Source: Candidatus Colimorpha enterica (GTDB lineage Bacteria; Bacillota; Clostridia; Oscillospirales; CAG-272). From it: a stretch of 12,406 nt of DNA. Below the pieces are notes generated by a model. That model did no database searches. It was not told the origin of the DNA and worked only from the letters and a program-made list of their open reading frames with translations. Below, piece by piece: positions 1 to 7,043 of this stretch. The DNA lies in NCBI GenBank assembly GCA_018065475.1, contig JAGHTD010000107.1, positions 1 through 12,406 of the forward strand, written 5' to 3'. Every line of letters begins with the position of its first letter. The stretch's first letter is position 1. A program made the translations under genes and the position numbers.

Positions 1-2
1 CC

Positions 3-17
3 ACAAAAACCGAATGA
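3..17 (+). CDS. 3' end of an upstream gene (partial, tentative)
   Basis: One frame reads through the first bases and stops at a TGA at 15-17, five codons into the window (ending Thr-Lys-Thr-Glu). This stop lies just before the ribosome site of the ABC ATPase gene at 35, which is how a tightly packed operon looks. In related YtrB-like clusters the gene in this place is usually a short GntR-family repressor. That identity is a guess from family context, because nothing in five codons can show it. Confidence 0.3.
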   Translation, partial: TKTE

Positions 18-34
18 TCACGGAGGAAACCGCT

Positions 35-1018
35 ATGGAGAACGCTGAAAACAAAACCATTGAAATAAAAAACGTAAAAAAGACCTTCGATTCACCCGCG
101 ATGAAGGCGCCGTTCACCGCTCTTGACGGCATTTCGTGCTCGATCCGTCCCGGCTCCATATACGGGCTGATCGGCGCAAACGGTGCTGGAAAATCGACTC
201 TTCTCCGTCTCATCGCCGGAGTTTATCGCCCCGACTGCGGTGAGATCACCGTCGGCGGAAAGCCCGTCTACAACAATCCCGATGTCAAGAAAAACATCGT
301 TTTCATCCCGGACGAGCTCTTTTTCCTGCCTCAGTCGAACATGAATCGTATGGCAAAGATGTATTCGACGCTTTATCCCTCCTTCAGACGCGACCGCTAC
401 GACAGTCTGACAGCCGCCTTCGGCCTCGATCCGAAAGCGACGATCTCATCGTTCTCAAAAGGTATGAAGCGCCAGGCGGCGACCGTGCTTGCCCTTTCCC
501 TCCTGCCGGAGATACTCATATTCGATGAGACCTTCGACGGACTCGACCCCGTTATGCGCGAAGTCGTCCGCCGCGTTCTCTATGAGGATGTCGCGGAACG
601 CGGGATGACAGTCATAATCAGCTCCCATTCCCTGCGCGAGCTTGAAGATACCTGCGACCGCCTTGCCCTGCTCCACAAGGGCGGCTTGGTTTTCGAGACG
701 GAGCTTGATTCACTCAAAACCTCGCTTTTCAAGATTCAGATCGCCTTCCCGGAGCCATTCGGCGAGGAAAAGTTCACCACGGCGGGTCTCGAACCGCTGT
801 CATACAGCCAGTCGGGAAGCGTCGCGGCATTCATCCTTCGCGGAGACCGTGACGGCGCGGAAGAAAAGCTCCGCGCGATGTCTCCCATACTCTTCGATAT
901 TCTGCCTCTGTCGCTTGAAGAGGTATTCATACACGAGGCGGAAGCTCTCGGCTATTCCGTCCCCTGCGCACTCGACCGTAAAGAGAATGAAAAAAATGAA
1001 AAAACAAGCAAAAACTGA
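35..1018 (+). CDS. ABC transporter ATP-binding protein, YtrB/CcmA-like
   Basis: This is the cytoplasmic ATPase that powers the two permeases encoded next. The 327-residue product has a Walker A motif GANGAGKST at residues 47-55, a signature FSKGMKRQ at 140-147 (a variant of LSGGQ), Walker B LIFDE at 161-165, a D-loop GLD at 169-171 and a switch histidine at 198 (SSH). The expected Q-loop glutamine is absent. The stretch IPDELFF at 91-97 stands there instead, as in YtrB/EcsA-type ATPases. Residues past about 225 form a family-typical C-terminal extension ending in a charged Lys/Glu/Asn tail. I chose ATG 35 because GGAGGA at 22-27 sits 7 bases before it; an in-frame ATG at 14 lies upstream of that site. 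The gene overlaps the next by 32 bases. The substrate cannot be told from sequence; export or antimicrobial-peptide resistance is usual for the family. Confidence 0.93.
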   Translation: MENAENKTIEIKNVKKTFDSPAMKAPFTALDGISCSIRPGSIYGLIGANGAGKSTLLRLIAGVYRPDCGEITVGGKPVYNNPDVKKNIVFIPDELFFLPQSNMNRMAKMYSTLYPSFRRDRYDSLTAAFGLDPKATISSFSKGMKRQAATVLALSLLPEILIFDETFDGLDPVMREVVRRVLYEDVAERGMTVIISSHSLRELEDTCDRLALLHKGGLVFETELDSLKTSLFKIQIAFPEPFGEEKFTTAGLEPLSYSQSGSVAAFILRGDRDGAEEKLRAMSPILFDILPLSLEEVFIHEAEALGYSVPCALDRKENEKNEKTSKN

Positions 1019-2933
1019 TTATTCCTCACGCGGCAGATGGTTCAGCTTCCCGCTGTACCGCGATTTTCTCGCCCGCAGGCGGATCGCCGCGCTCGTGATC
1101 TCCGTTATCGTCCTACTCATCATCGCTTTCACATTTGCCCACGGAATTCACGACAAAAACTATCAAAACATCTACCGCACACCCGATTTTGAGAAGTATT
1201 ACGCCTCGGAACCCGCTTCACCCGACGATATACTCATCGTACAGGAGAAAGTGGACATAATCACTGTTGAAATACTCCTTGCGCTTATCCCTATCATCTC
1301 GCCCGTGTTCGTCTTCATTGCGTTCGCCTGCCTCAGATCCCGCCGAGAGTGCGACTTCACCTTCGCCCTGCCATATACGAAAAGAGAGATCTTCTTTTCC
1401 TATACCGCAGGAGCGGTGACCTTACCGGTCGTTCTTGCGATCGGGCTCTGTCTCCTTGAAATACTGTTCTATTCCTTCGTCCCGGGCATTGCTCTGCCGT
1501 ATACCCGCCTGTTTGAAGTCACAGCCGCGTCGGTCATCGCATCCTTACAGCTTGCCGCCCTCGCTCTGCTTGCGGTGACGCTGACGGGAACGCTCTTCTC
1601 GGCTCTCGTCTCCTTCGGGATGTTTGCGTTCTATCCTTCCGTTCTGCGCGCAACGATGAATAACACGCTTTCAAGACAGTTTGATATCTACGATTCAAGG
1701 CGGATTGTTCCTCTGCTTGCCGACCGGTGTCTCGACGCTCCGATTTGGCTTTTCAAACGGGTGAGCAATGAAAGTTCGCCTTACGTTTATGATTCCATTA
1801 CCGGCTTCGGGACTATTGCGCTTTGGTCGCTTTTCGTGTCTGTACTGCTCATCACCGTATCGTATGCGGTATTCGTGCGCCGTGACGACTGCGTCGGCTC
1901 GCCCGCGATCAGCCGTCCGGTTCAGCACTGTCTCCGTGCTTTTGCCGTGACCCCTCTTGCCGCCGATTTCGTAATGATCGCCGAAAGAATATCATTTTAC
2001 CAAATGATGGGCTATAACGCAGACGGCACTTGCGATGTAATCAAAGTGAACAATTCGGGCACTATCCGTGAACTCATCTATCTTGTTCTTATCATAGCCG
2101 CAGTGTATTTCGTCTATGAGGCGGTCACGGTGCGCCGTCCGCGCACGCTGCTCGCCGCCGTTCCGGCGTTTGCCGCCGTGATCGTCTTCGGCCTTGCCTT
2201 TTGGGGAACGGTGGAAGCGGCGACTGCAATATATCTGAACTATTGCCCGTCAGACGACGAGATAGCCGAGATATGTATTGACCAGGAATTATTTAAGCAT
2301 ATTAATGTGCAAACCCGCGAATACGTCACGGCAAGATCCGTCATCGTGACCGATCCGGGCGATATCGCGCGCGTCACCGAAGGAATACGTTTGAAGCAGA
2401 GATCAAACAAACGCAGACTTGCCTTATGCCGCACGGGCAAGTATTCCGATTACGGTCTGCCGAAAGGCTATGTCGCCCAAAATCTCATTATCCGTCTCAA
2501 GTCCGGAATAACGCTGTATATGGCAGTCCCCATGAAAGATGTCAAAGAAAACGGCGTCAATTTCATTTTCACCGTTGACGATGAGCTGAGTTCCCGTCTG
2601 CTCGAAATGCCTCCCCTTGATGAAATAACTTCTCTTTCGGTAGAAAAGAACAACAAGATTGATCCTTACTGCGACATAAAGTCCCCGACAGAGTTTTACC
2701 GCAGTTTTCTTTCCGAGTATGAACAGTTGAGCACAAGCAGCAAAAAGAAGATCAAAGATTCTGTATATTACGTATTGGACAATCATTACGATGCTCACGA
2801 TTATGCGGAAATCAACTCATATATCGTTACCATAGAGGGTATGCTCAATGGTCAAAAGTACACCAATTCTTTCGCCATAACCCGCGAAATGATGCCCGAA
2901 ACATGGAATAAGCTTCGCAACAATCTTATATAA
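987..2933 (+). CDS. ABC-2 type permease with C-terminal extra domain (first of a paralogous pair)
   Basis: A 648-residue integral membrane protein and the likely partner of the preceding ATPase. Hydrophobic spans lie near residues 33-53, 92-115, 136-165, 182-220 (long, probably two helices), 273-297, 361-381 and 387-411. A motif at 119-137 (RRECDFTFALPYTKREIFF) matches the LPxS/T-type loop of ABC-2 permeases, which is thought to contact the ATPase. Residues 412-648 are mostly hydrophilic and resemble the C-terminal domain of the next gene; this may be the domain databases call DUF6449, from memory. The frame is open upstream to 642, but that part translates to low-complexity Ser/Arg-rich sequence and overlaps the ATPase gene. 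The start is therefore at 987 or at 996, both inside the end of the ATPase gene. AAAGAG at 980-985 is better spaced for 996. Translational coupling is likely. Sure of permease class, unsure of substrate. Confidence 0.87.
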   Translation: MKKMKKQAKTDYSSRGRWFSFPLYRDFLARRRIAALVISVIVLLIIAFTFAHGIHDKNYQNIYRTPDFEKYYASEPASPDDILIVQEKVDIITVEILLALIPIISPVFVFIAFACLRSRRECDFTFALPYTKREIFFSYTAGAVTLPVVLAIGLCLLEILFYSFVPGIALPYTRLFEVTAASVIASLQLAALALLAVTLTGTLFSALVSFGMFAFYPSVLRATMNNTLSRQFDIYDSRRIVPLLADRCLDAPIWLFKRVSNESSPYVYDSITGFGTIALWSLFVSVLLITVSYAVFVRRDDCVGSPAISRPVQHCLRAFAVTPLAADFVMIAERISFYQMMGYNADGTCDVIKVNNSGTIRELIYLVLIIAAVYFVYEAVTVRRPRTLLAAVPAFAAVIVFGLAFWGTVEAATAIYLNYCPSDDEIAEICIDQELFKHINVQTREYVTARSVIVTDPGDIARVTEGIRLKQRSNKRRLALCRTGKYSDYGLPKGYVAQNLIIRLKSGITLYMAVPMKDVKENGVNFIFTVDDELSSRLLEMPPLDEITSLSVEKNNKIDPYCDIKSPTEFYRSFLSEYEQLSTSSKKKIKDSVYYVLDNHYDAHDYAEINSYIVTIEGMLNGQKYTNSFAITREMMPETWNKLRNNLI

Positions 2934-2943
2934 GGAGGCAGAA

Positions 2944-4860
2944 ATGATGAAAAAGAAGATAAGGAATCTTTTCAGCGGCAGAATCTTTCTCGCCGCACTC
3001 CGCCGTCTTATGTTCGGCGCAGTCATCTGCGCGGCTCTGCTCGTGCTTGTCGGAGCGATCATCTCAACCGAGATCGTATCTGAATGTGACTACGAGCCGT
3101 CGGATCAAGTTGTCCGGAACGATTACGATGCGGAATCAGTGATGACACCCTTCCACGTGCCGTTCTCTCTGATTGTGATCTTTTCGTTCGCCTCACCGAT
3201 ATTCGTGTTTGCGGCGTTTTCATTCGCCCGAAAAAAGAAGGAGGCGGACCTCTTCCTCGCCCTGCCATATTCAAATACTGCCATCTTCTTCGGCACCTAC
3301 GCCGCCGCACTGGCGACTGTCCTTGTCACAGGGTTCCTGAGCGGTATCGGAGCGTGGCTGCCGTTTATCTTCTCCGAAAACATCGGCATACTTCCGAGCG
3401 TCTTTCTGAATTGCTTTGGGATATTTGCGGTCAACGCCTTTCTGCTCTCCGGCTTTGCAGCCATCGCCGTGGCGCTAACTGGCCGCCTGTTTTCCTGCGT
3501 CTCCGTGTTTGCCGCACTCATTGCCGTTGAGGTTTGCTTCCGTTCGTCGCTGTCTTTGATCACGGAACGTGCACAATCGTTCAGTGATTCGGTACATACT
3601 GCGATACTGTCCGCAAGATGGTATCTGCCCATTGAACTGTTCCCCGGATTTTCGCTTTGGGAATTACTGACTAAAAATTATTCCTCGGGTATTTCTAATA
3701 ATGCTCCGCGGCTGATCTACCATCTCGTCGCTTCGCTTGCCGCCGTGCTGCTTGCCTGCCTGCTCTGGAACGGACGTAGAAGCGACGCCGCCGGATGTCC
3801 CGCCTCTTCACAGCGTCATTACCGCTTCATCAGGGGCGGAATGTGGTCGTTCATAGGTCTTATCGCCGCCTCAGCGTTGTTGACCATTCTCCCATTTGAT
3901 CTCTCCAAGTTCAGGTTTCACTTGAACTATCTTCACACGATACTCATTTTCGCCATATCTGCGGCTGTCGTTATGTTTCTTATCATTCCCGCGATCTTTG
4001 AGCGGGGTCTGAAAAAATATTTCAGACGTTCCTGCCGCTGCGGATGGCTGATCCTCATTTTCCCGATCACTGCAGGAGCGTGTCTTGCCGCTTTTCTCGG
4101 CGTCATCTCGATCATCAACAACGAAAAAATATCAGCCGATGAGATCGCTCACGTCGAATACATCAGAAGCTACGGATATTCATACGGCTCGCACATACTG
4201 GAAGAGGCGAGCAAAACCGCCGACTTCAGCGAGGACTTCGTCACTCAGCTCGGCAACATTCACGATAAATCGCGCGGAAATGATCTCTACCGGTCCGGAC
4301 ATAATTACGTAAGGTACGAGACCGTCGTGACAATGAAAAACGGCAAGGTCCTGCACAGGGCGGTGCTGCACGATTTGATCGTTCCCGACACCTGCCCGGA
4401 AATGAAGCTGATCCAAAGCTCAGCCGAAGTGCGTGAAGCATACCTGCGTCTGCCCGAAGCGGATGAGCTGAAGACGCTGCAGGTGTATAGAGGATATGGC
4501 GGCGATATGAACAGCAGAGTAATTCATACATGGCCTCTCAAATATAGCGATGAAGAAGATAACCCTGCCGTGAAACAAATGCAGGAGGAGGCAAAGCAGT
4601 TCATTGACACGCTGTGGGAGATCTTCCTTGAGGAATACGGACAGCTTACCGACGAGCAGAAAATAGATATGCTCTCATATAACTGGCAAAGCCGCATAAA
4701 CGCTCAATTCTCGTCAGGACCGTCTTCGCCGTTTTATTTCAGAACGAATACCGTTGATGAAACCGGAAGGACATCGTATGACGTTTATGCTCTTGAAGAA
4801 TCAATGTTCCCGACAGCCATCCGCTTTATAAGCAATGAAATCTTACACATTCCCCGGTAA
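2944..4860 (+). CDS. ABC-2 type permease with C-terminal extra domain (second of the pair)
   Basis: A 638-residue membrane protein, a paralogue of the preceding permease and probably its heterodimer partner. The family motif recurs at residues 97-116 (KKKEADLFLALPYSNTAIFF), against RRECDFTFALPYTKREIFF in the neighbour. Hydrophobic spans lie near 24-41, 73-95, 114-133, 151-180, 186-200, 258-275, 300-317, 330-352 and 367-391. A hydrophilic C-terminal domain follows (about 395-638). It shares with the neighbour a strand-like Met/Leu-Lys-x-Gly segment (near 464 here, 504 there) and an EYxQL segment (564-568 here, 578-582 there). The start is well supported: AAGGAGG at 2932-2938 is 5 bases before ATG 2944, which directly follows the stop of the previous gene. 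A second ATG at 2947 is an alternative. The gene closes the operon and is followed at once by a strong terminator. Confidence 0.87.
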   Translation: MMKKKIRNLFSGRIFLAALRRLMFGAVICAALLVLVGAIISTEIVSECDYEPSDQVVRNDYDAESVMTPFHVPFSLIVIFSFASPIFVFAAFSFARKKKEADLFLALPYSNTAIFFGTYAAALATVLVTGFLSGIGAWLPFIFSENIGILPSVFLNCFGIFAVNAFLLSGFAAIAVALTGRLFSCVSVFAALIAVEVCFRSSLSLITERAQSFSDSVHTAILSARWYLPIELFPGFSLWELLTKNYSSGISNNAPRLIYHLVASLAAVLLACLLWNGRRSDAAGCPASSQRHYRFIRGGMWSFIGLIAASALLTILPFDLSKFRFHLNYLHTILIFAISAAVVMFLIIPAIFERGLKKYFRRSCRCGWLILIFPITAGACLAAFLGVISIINNEKISADEIAHVEYIRSYGYSYGSHILEEASKTADFSEDFVTQLGNIHDKSRGNDLYRSGHNYVRYETVVTMKNGKVLHRAVLHDLIVPDTCPEMKLIQSSAEVREAYLRLPEADELKTLQVYRGYGGDMNSRVIHTWPLKYSDEEDNPAVKQMQEEAKQFIDTLWEIFLEEYGQLTDEQKIDMLSYNWQSRINAQFSSGPSSPFYFRTNTVDETGRTSYDVYALEESMFPTAIRFISNEILHIPR

Positions 4861-4864
4861 TACG

Positions 4865-4894
4865 AAAAAGCAGGATCGCGCGATCCTGCTTTTT
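4865..4894. terminator. Bidirectional intrinsic terminator (30-base perfect palindrome)
   Basis: The arms AAAAAGCAGGATC and GATCCTGCTTTTT form a 13-bp stem around a GCGC loop. The hairpin ends in a T run on both strands because the 5' arm starts with five A. It sits 4 bases after the stop of the second permease gene and 84 bases past the stop of the convergent regulator gene, so it can end both transcripts. Confidence 0.9.
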
Positions 4895-4919
4895 CATATC
4901 ATCATTTGCGGTCATTGCA

Positions 4920-4952
4920 GTCTTCTGATATCCGCTTGCTTCGGCAGAAGAC
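4920..4952 (-). other. Hairpin in the 3' region of the regulator transcript
   Basis: GTCTTCTG at 4920-4927 is the perfect reverse complement of CAGAAGAC at 4945-4952. An inner CCG/CGG pair (4932-4934 and 4942-4944) extends it past an ATAT bulge. It lies 26 bases after the regulator stop codon on the minus strand and has no T run, so it is not a good terminator alone. It may protect the mRNA 3' end before the palindrome at 4865-4894. Confidence 0.4.
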
Positions 4953-4978
4953 GGATTATTCGTTTTACTGCGTTCCGA

Positions 4979-5653
4979 TCAGAGCTTAACGACCCACGCA
5001 AGCACCATCCCGAGCACGCACAGAACGACGAGCGCCGCGGAGAGAAAGAGGTTCATCCTTCTCAGCTGTTTTATCTCGTCCGACTGACGTCCGAGCTCCT
5101 CGCCGTGAGCTTTTTTTATCTCTCCCACGCTGTGGTCGAAATGTTCTTTCAGCAGTTCGGCGGACTTCTCCGTCTTGCCTATCTGCTCGCGGTATCTCTC
5201 ATTGAGCTGATCAACGTAGGCGATGTGGGCGCTTCTTATCTGATCGAGCTGCCTTTCGTAGCTCTCCTGCATGGCGTTCATACGCTGACATCCGCTCTTT
5301 CCGTTTGTATCCGATGCAGTATAGGTACAAGCTCCCGCAGACGGTACAGAAGCGTGAGCGCCGGCAGCTGTATCCTCCGCAGTCATGAGATATTTTGTGA
5401 ACTCCGCCGTGATGTCGGCATCCTCAGGCAATTTCTCCGCGCGGGCAAGGAAACCGGTGAGATCTTCCACCCTGTATCCGCAGGCGTTTACAAGCGCGCA
5501 GACGCCGGCAAAGCCCGGCTTCTGAATACGGGCATAGAACAGATTGTTTATGGTATCGACGGTAAGCTCCGTCTCGTCCGACAACTGCTGCAGCGTTTTT
5601 CCGCTCAGCTTATACATTGCTTTTACGGTTTTTCCGAGCAGGATATTCTTCAT
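4979..5653 (-). CDS. Tail-anchored XRE-like helix-turn-helix protein with coiled coil
   Basis: A 224-residue probable regulator attached to the membrane. Residues 1-66 look like a small helical DNA-binding domain of the XRE/Cro type, with the likely helix-turn-helix at about 20-40 (TLQQLSDETELTVDTINNLF). A Ser/Ala/Thr-rich linker spans about 92-120. A long charged heptad-like helix at about 122-198 is probably a dimerising coiled coil. One hydrophobic segment at 201-221 ends the protein, leaving only about three residues after it, so the rest should face the cytoplasm. The start at 5653 (reading MKNILLG) is supported by AAAGGAG 7 bases upstream; an ATG at 5671 lies before that site. The gene is divergent from the 86-residue gene at 5907 and has its own promoter at 5783-5811. 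What it senses and which promoters it controls are unknown; autoregulation through the intergenic palindrome is plausible. Confidence 0.82.
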   Translation of the reverse strand: MKNILLGKTVKAMYKLSGKTLQQLSDETELTVDTINNLFYARIQKPGFAGVCALVNACGYRVEDLTGFLARAEKLPEDADITAEFTKYLMTAEDTAAGAHASVPSAGACTYTASDTNGKSGCQRMNAMQESYERQLDQIRSAHIAYVDQLNERYREQIGKTEKSAELLKEHFDHSVGEIKKAHGEELGRQSDEIKQLRRMNLFLSAALVVLCVLGMVLAWVVKL

Positions 5654-5718
5654 TTTCGGTCTCCTTTCCATTGCTTTTCACAGCGAAAAAATACATTTTG
5701 AATTTGTATGCGATACTA

Positions 5719-5748
5719 TTGCCATACATCGTCACGATGATGTACAAT
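5719..5748 (+). promoter_or_regulatory. Candidate rightward sigma-A promoter
   Basis: TTGCCA at 5719-5724 and TACAAT at 5743-5748 are separated by 18 bases. Transcription would begin near 5755 and give a leader of about 150 bases before the ATG at 5907. A palindrome fills the spacer, so a bound protein there would block this promoter. No better-matching pair was seen closer to the gene. Confidence 0.5.
5725..5744. promoter_or_regulatory. Palindrome, candidate operator
   Basis: TACATC at 5725-5730 and GATGTA at 5739-5744 are reverse complements. Nested within them, CATCGT-C-ACGATG (5727-5739) is a perfect 13-base inverted repeat. It occupies the spacer of the rightward promoter and lies in the 5' untranslated region of the leftward regulator gene. 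It is a reasonable binding site for the XRE-like protein or another dimeric repressor; this is inference. Confidence 0.45.
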
Positions 5749-5753
5749 ATAGG

Positions 5754-5777
5754 CGTCAGGGGGAAAGCCCTCCGACG
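5754..5777. other. GC-rich hairpin at the divergent transcript starts
   Basis: CGTC at 5754-5757 pairs with GACG at 5774-5777, and GGGGG at 5759-5763 pairs with CCCTC at 5768-5772 (one G-U pair) around an AAAG loop. There is one A-C mismatch in the stem. It falls close to the predicted start points of both divergent transcripts, so it would sit near the 5' end of either RNA. There is no T run, so it is not a terminator. Confidence 0.4.
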
Positions 5778-5782
5778 GTATT

Positions 5783-5811
5783 ATTATATCATAAGATCAA
5801 AAGATATGCAA
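5783..5811 (-). promoter_or_regulatory. Leftward sigma-A promoter for the tail-anchored regulator
   Basis: On the minus strand, TTGCAT (5811-5806) and TATAAT (5788-5783) are separated by exactly 17 bases. The -10 box is a perfect match and the -35 box matches 4 of 6. Predicted start is near 5776, giving a leader of about 120 bases to the ATG at 5653 that contains the GC-rich hairpin and the palindrome. Confidence 0.7.
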
Positions 5812-5906
5812 TATTTTTTCAAAGAAAGGATGAGTCCGATGAACAGCGGGATCTGAAATCCGTCCGCCCACAATAATCCGTTTCATTTATGAAAAGGAGA
5901 TACAAT

Positions 5907-6167
5907 ATGAAAAACGTAATCGTAATTCAGAACGAATGCGGCAAAAACGGCAGGACCGTCACCCGCATAATACCGGAAAACGGCGTCGAGTTCGTCTTCA
6001 TCAACGAATGCACTCCCGCCGAATGCGAAGCCGAACGACGCAGCGACGGCATGGGTTCGCCCTTCAAGGACAGACCGGAGAAGGAACCTCCCGTCCGTCC
6101 CGGACCGTTTATGTCAACGGCGGAAAGCGATCAGCTTCTCGAATACCTTGCGCGGCTTCTGGAGTAG
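5907..6167 (+). CDS. Small protein of unknown function (86 residues)
   Basis: I do not recognise this protein. Residues 1-33 alternate hydrophobic and polar residues as in beta strands (VIVI, VEFVFI), with no signal peptide or membrane span. Cysteines lie at 11, 35 and 40, the last two in the short segment ECTPAEC. A charged, proline-rich stretch runs from about 52 to 68, and residues 70-86 would form an amphipathic helix. The start at 5907 is supported by AAGGAGA at 5894-5900; an in-frame ATG at 5889 lies before that site. A clear ribosome site and codon use like the neighbours support a real gene. It is the first gene rightward from the divergent promoter region and is probably co-transcribed with the TspO-like gene 64 bases downstream. 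Confidence 0.72.
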   Translation: MKNVIVIQNECGKNGRTVTRIIPENGVEFVFINECTPAECEAERRSDGMGSPFKDRPEKEPPVRPGPFMSTAESDQLLEYLARLLE

Positions 6168-6169
6168 TA

Positions 6170-6219
6170 CCGATAAGTCCCTTTCACAAACATAATAAAA
6201 AATAAGGTCTTCTTATCGG
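6170..6219 (+). promoter_or_regulatory. Inverted repeat reaching into the ribosome site of the TspO-like gene
   Basis: CCGATAAG at 6170-6177 is the exact reverse complement of CTTATCGG at 6212-6219, with 34 A-rich bases between. The right arm covers the first two bases of the GGAGGA ribosome site (6218-6223) of the gene at 6232. In RNA the stem could reduce access to that site; in DNA the arms could be operator half-sites, although the spacing is wide. No convincing promoter was found in this gap. Confidence 0.4.
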
Positions 6220-6231
6220 AGGAATCAAACT

Positions 6232-7041
6232 ATGTACAGTAAAGTAATGAAATGGGTAAACACCGGGGCGTTCGCCGCCATGATAATCGTAAATGCGCTC
6301 GCAAATCTTATTCCGTTCGGCGGAAAGACGACGGGGCAGGTATCGGAGGCATATCCGAATCTCTTCACTCCCGCACCGATAACCTTCGCGATATGGGGGC
6401 TCATCTACCTCGTGATGGGCATATTCGTCATCGAACAATGGGGCGTCGGAGCGTTCCGTGAGAACGGGCCGAAATACCTTGACGCGATCGGACTGTGGTT
6501 CGCCGTCAGCTGTATATTCAATATCGGTTGGATATTCTCCTGGCACGCAGACGCGATCGGACTGTCCTGCATAATGATCCTCGGAATGCTCGTCTCGCTG
6601 ATCTTCGCCGAGGTCGGGATATCGTCCGTCTCCGCGACGGGACTGAGCCGTGTGATCGCCGTCGGCGGGTTTGACCTTTATCTCGGCTGGATAGTGGCGG
6701 CGCTTATCGCCAACACCTGCGTTTATCTCTCGCAGTTCAGCGGGAGCGGCCTGCTCTACAACGACCTCTACCGCACGATAACTGCGCTCGTCGTCGGAAC
6801 GCTGATCGCAGTGATGATCGAACTGCTGTTCGGTAAATGGGTCACGGTCGCGTCAGTGCTCTGGGCATTCGTCGGAATAATGATCCGCCATATCTCGCCG
6901 AGCGGTCACGCGGGAGCGTACCCCGCCGTGATAATCGCAGTGATGATCGGTGCCTTCGTGATCCTGCTGAGCATAATCTTCCGTTTATTCGGCGGAAAAT
7001 GCGTCCCGGCAAAGAAGAACGCCGCACAGACAGACGCCTGA
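6232..7041 (+). CDS. TspO/MBR-like integral membrane protein, enlarged
   Basis: A 269-residue, almost wholly hydrophobic membrane protein with about eight spans, near residues 12-29, 50-69, 85-104, 109-130, 150-168, 181-200, 204-220 and 230-253. Residues 46-60 (TPAPITFAIWGLIYL), an aromatic-rich NIGWIFSWH at 97-105 and LYLGWIVAALIANTCVYL at 149-166 resemble the conserved helices of the TspO/MBR (tryptophan-rich sensory) family. Canonical members are about 160 residues with five helices, so three extra helices are added here. Such long members are common in Bacillota and have no firm function; TspO itself binds porphyrins and takes part in stress responses. The start at 6232 follows GGAGGA with 8 bases between. 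The gene lies 64 bases after the 86-residue gene and is followed by a structured 3' region and a terminator. Confidence 0.8.
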   Translation: MYSKVMKWVNTGAFAAMIIVNALANLIPFGGKTTGQVSEAYPNLFTPAPITFAIWGLIYLVMGIFVIEQWGVGAFRENGPKYLDAIGLWFAVSCIFNIGWIFSWHADAIGLSCIMILGMLVSLIFAEVGISSVSATGLSRVIAVGGFDLYLGWIVAALIANTCVYLSQFSGSGLLYNDLYRTITALVVGTLIAVMIELLFGKWVTVASVLWAFVGIMIRHISPSGHAGAYPAVIIAVMIGAFVILLSIIFRLFGGKCVPAKKNAAQTDA

Positions 7042-7043
7042 CC

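Noticed and set aside
642..986. Upstream in-frame extension of the first permease gene
   Set aside because: It lies wholly inside the ATPase gene in another frame and translates to Ser/Arg-rich low-complexity sequence with no resemblance to a permease N-terminus.
4920..4952. Second terminator for the regulator gene
   Set aside because: The stem is bulged and no T run follows on the minus strand; the palindrome at 4865-4894 is the better terminator. Kept only as a hairpin.
4835..5701. Long + strand open frame opposite the regulator gene
   Set aside because: It runs antisense to a gene with a clear domain layout, its start overlaps the permease gene end and terminator, and its product resembles no protein I know.
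5830..5856. Eight-codon leader peptide in the 86-residue gene leader
   Set aside because: The AAAGG before it is too close to its ATG, the codons show no amino-acid run typical of attenuators, and there is no terminator/antiterminator pair after it.
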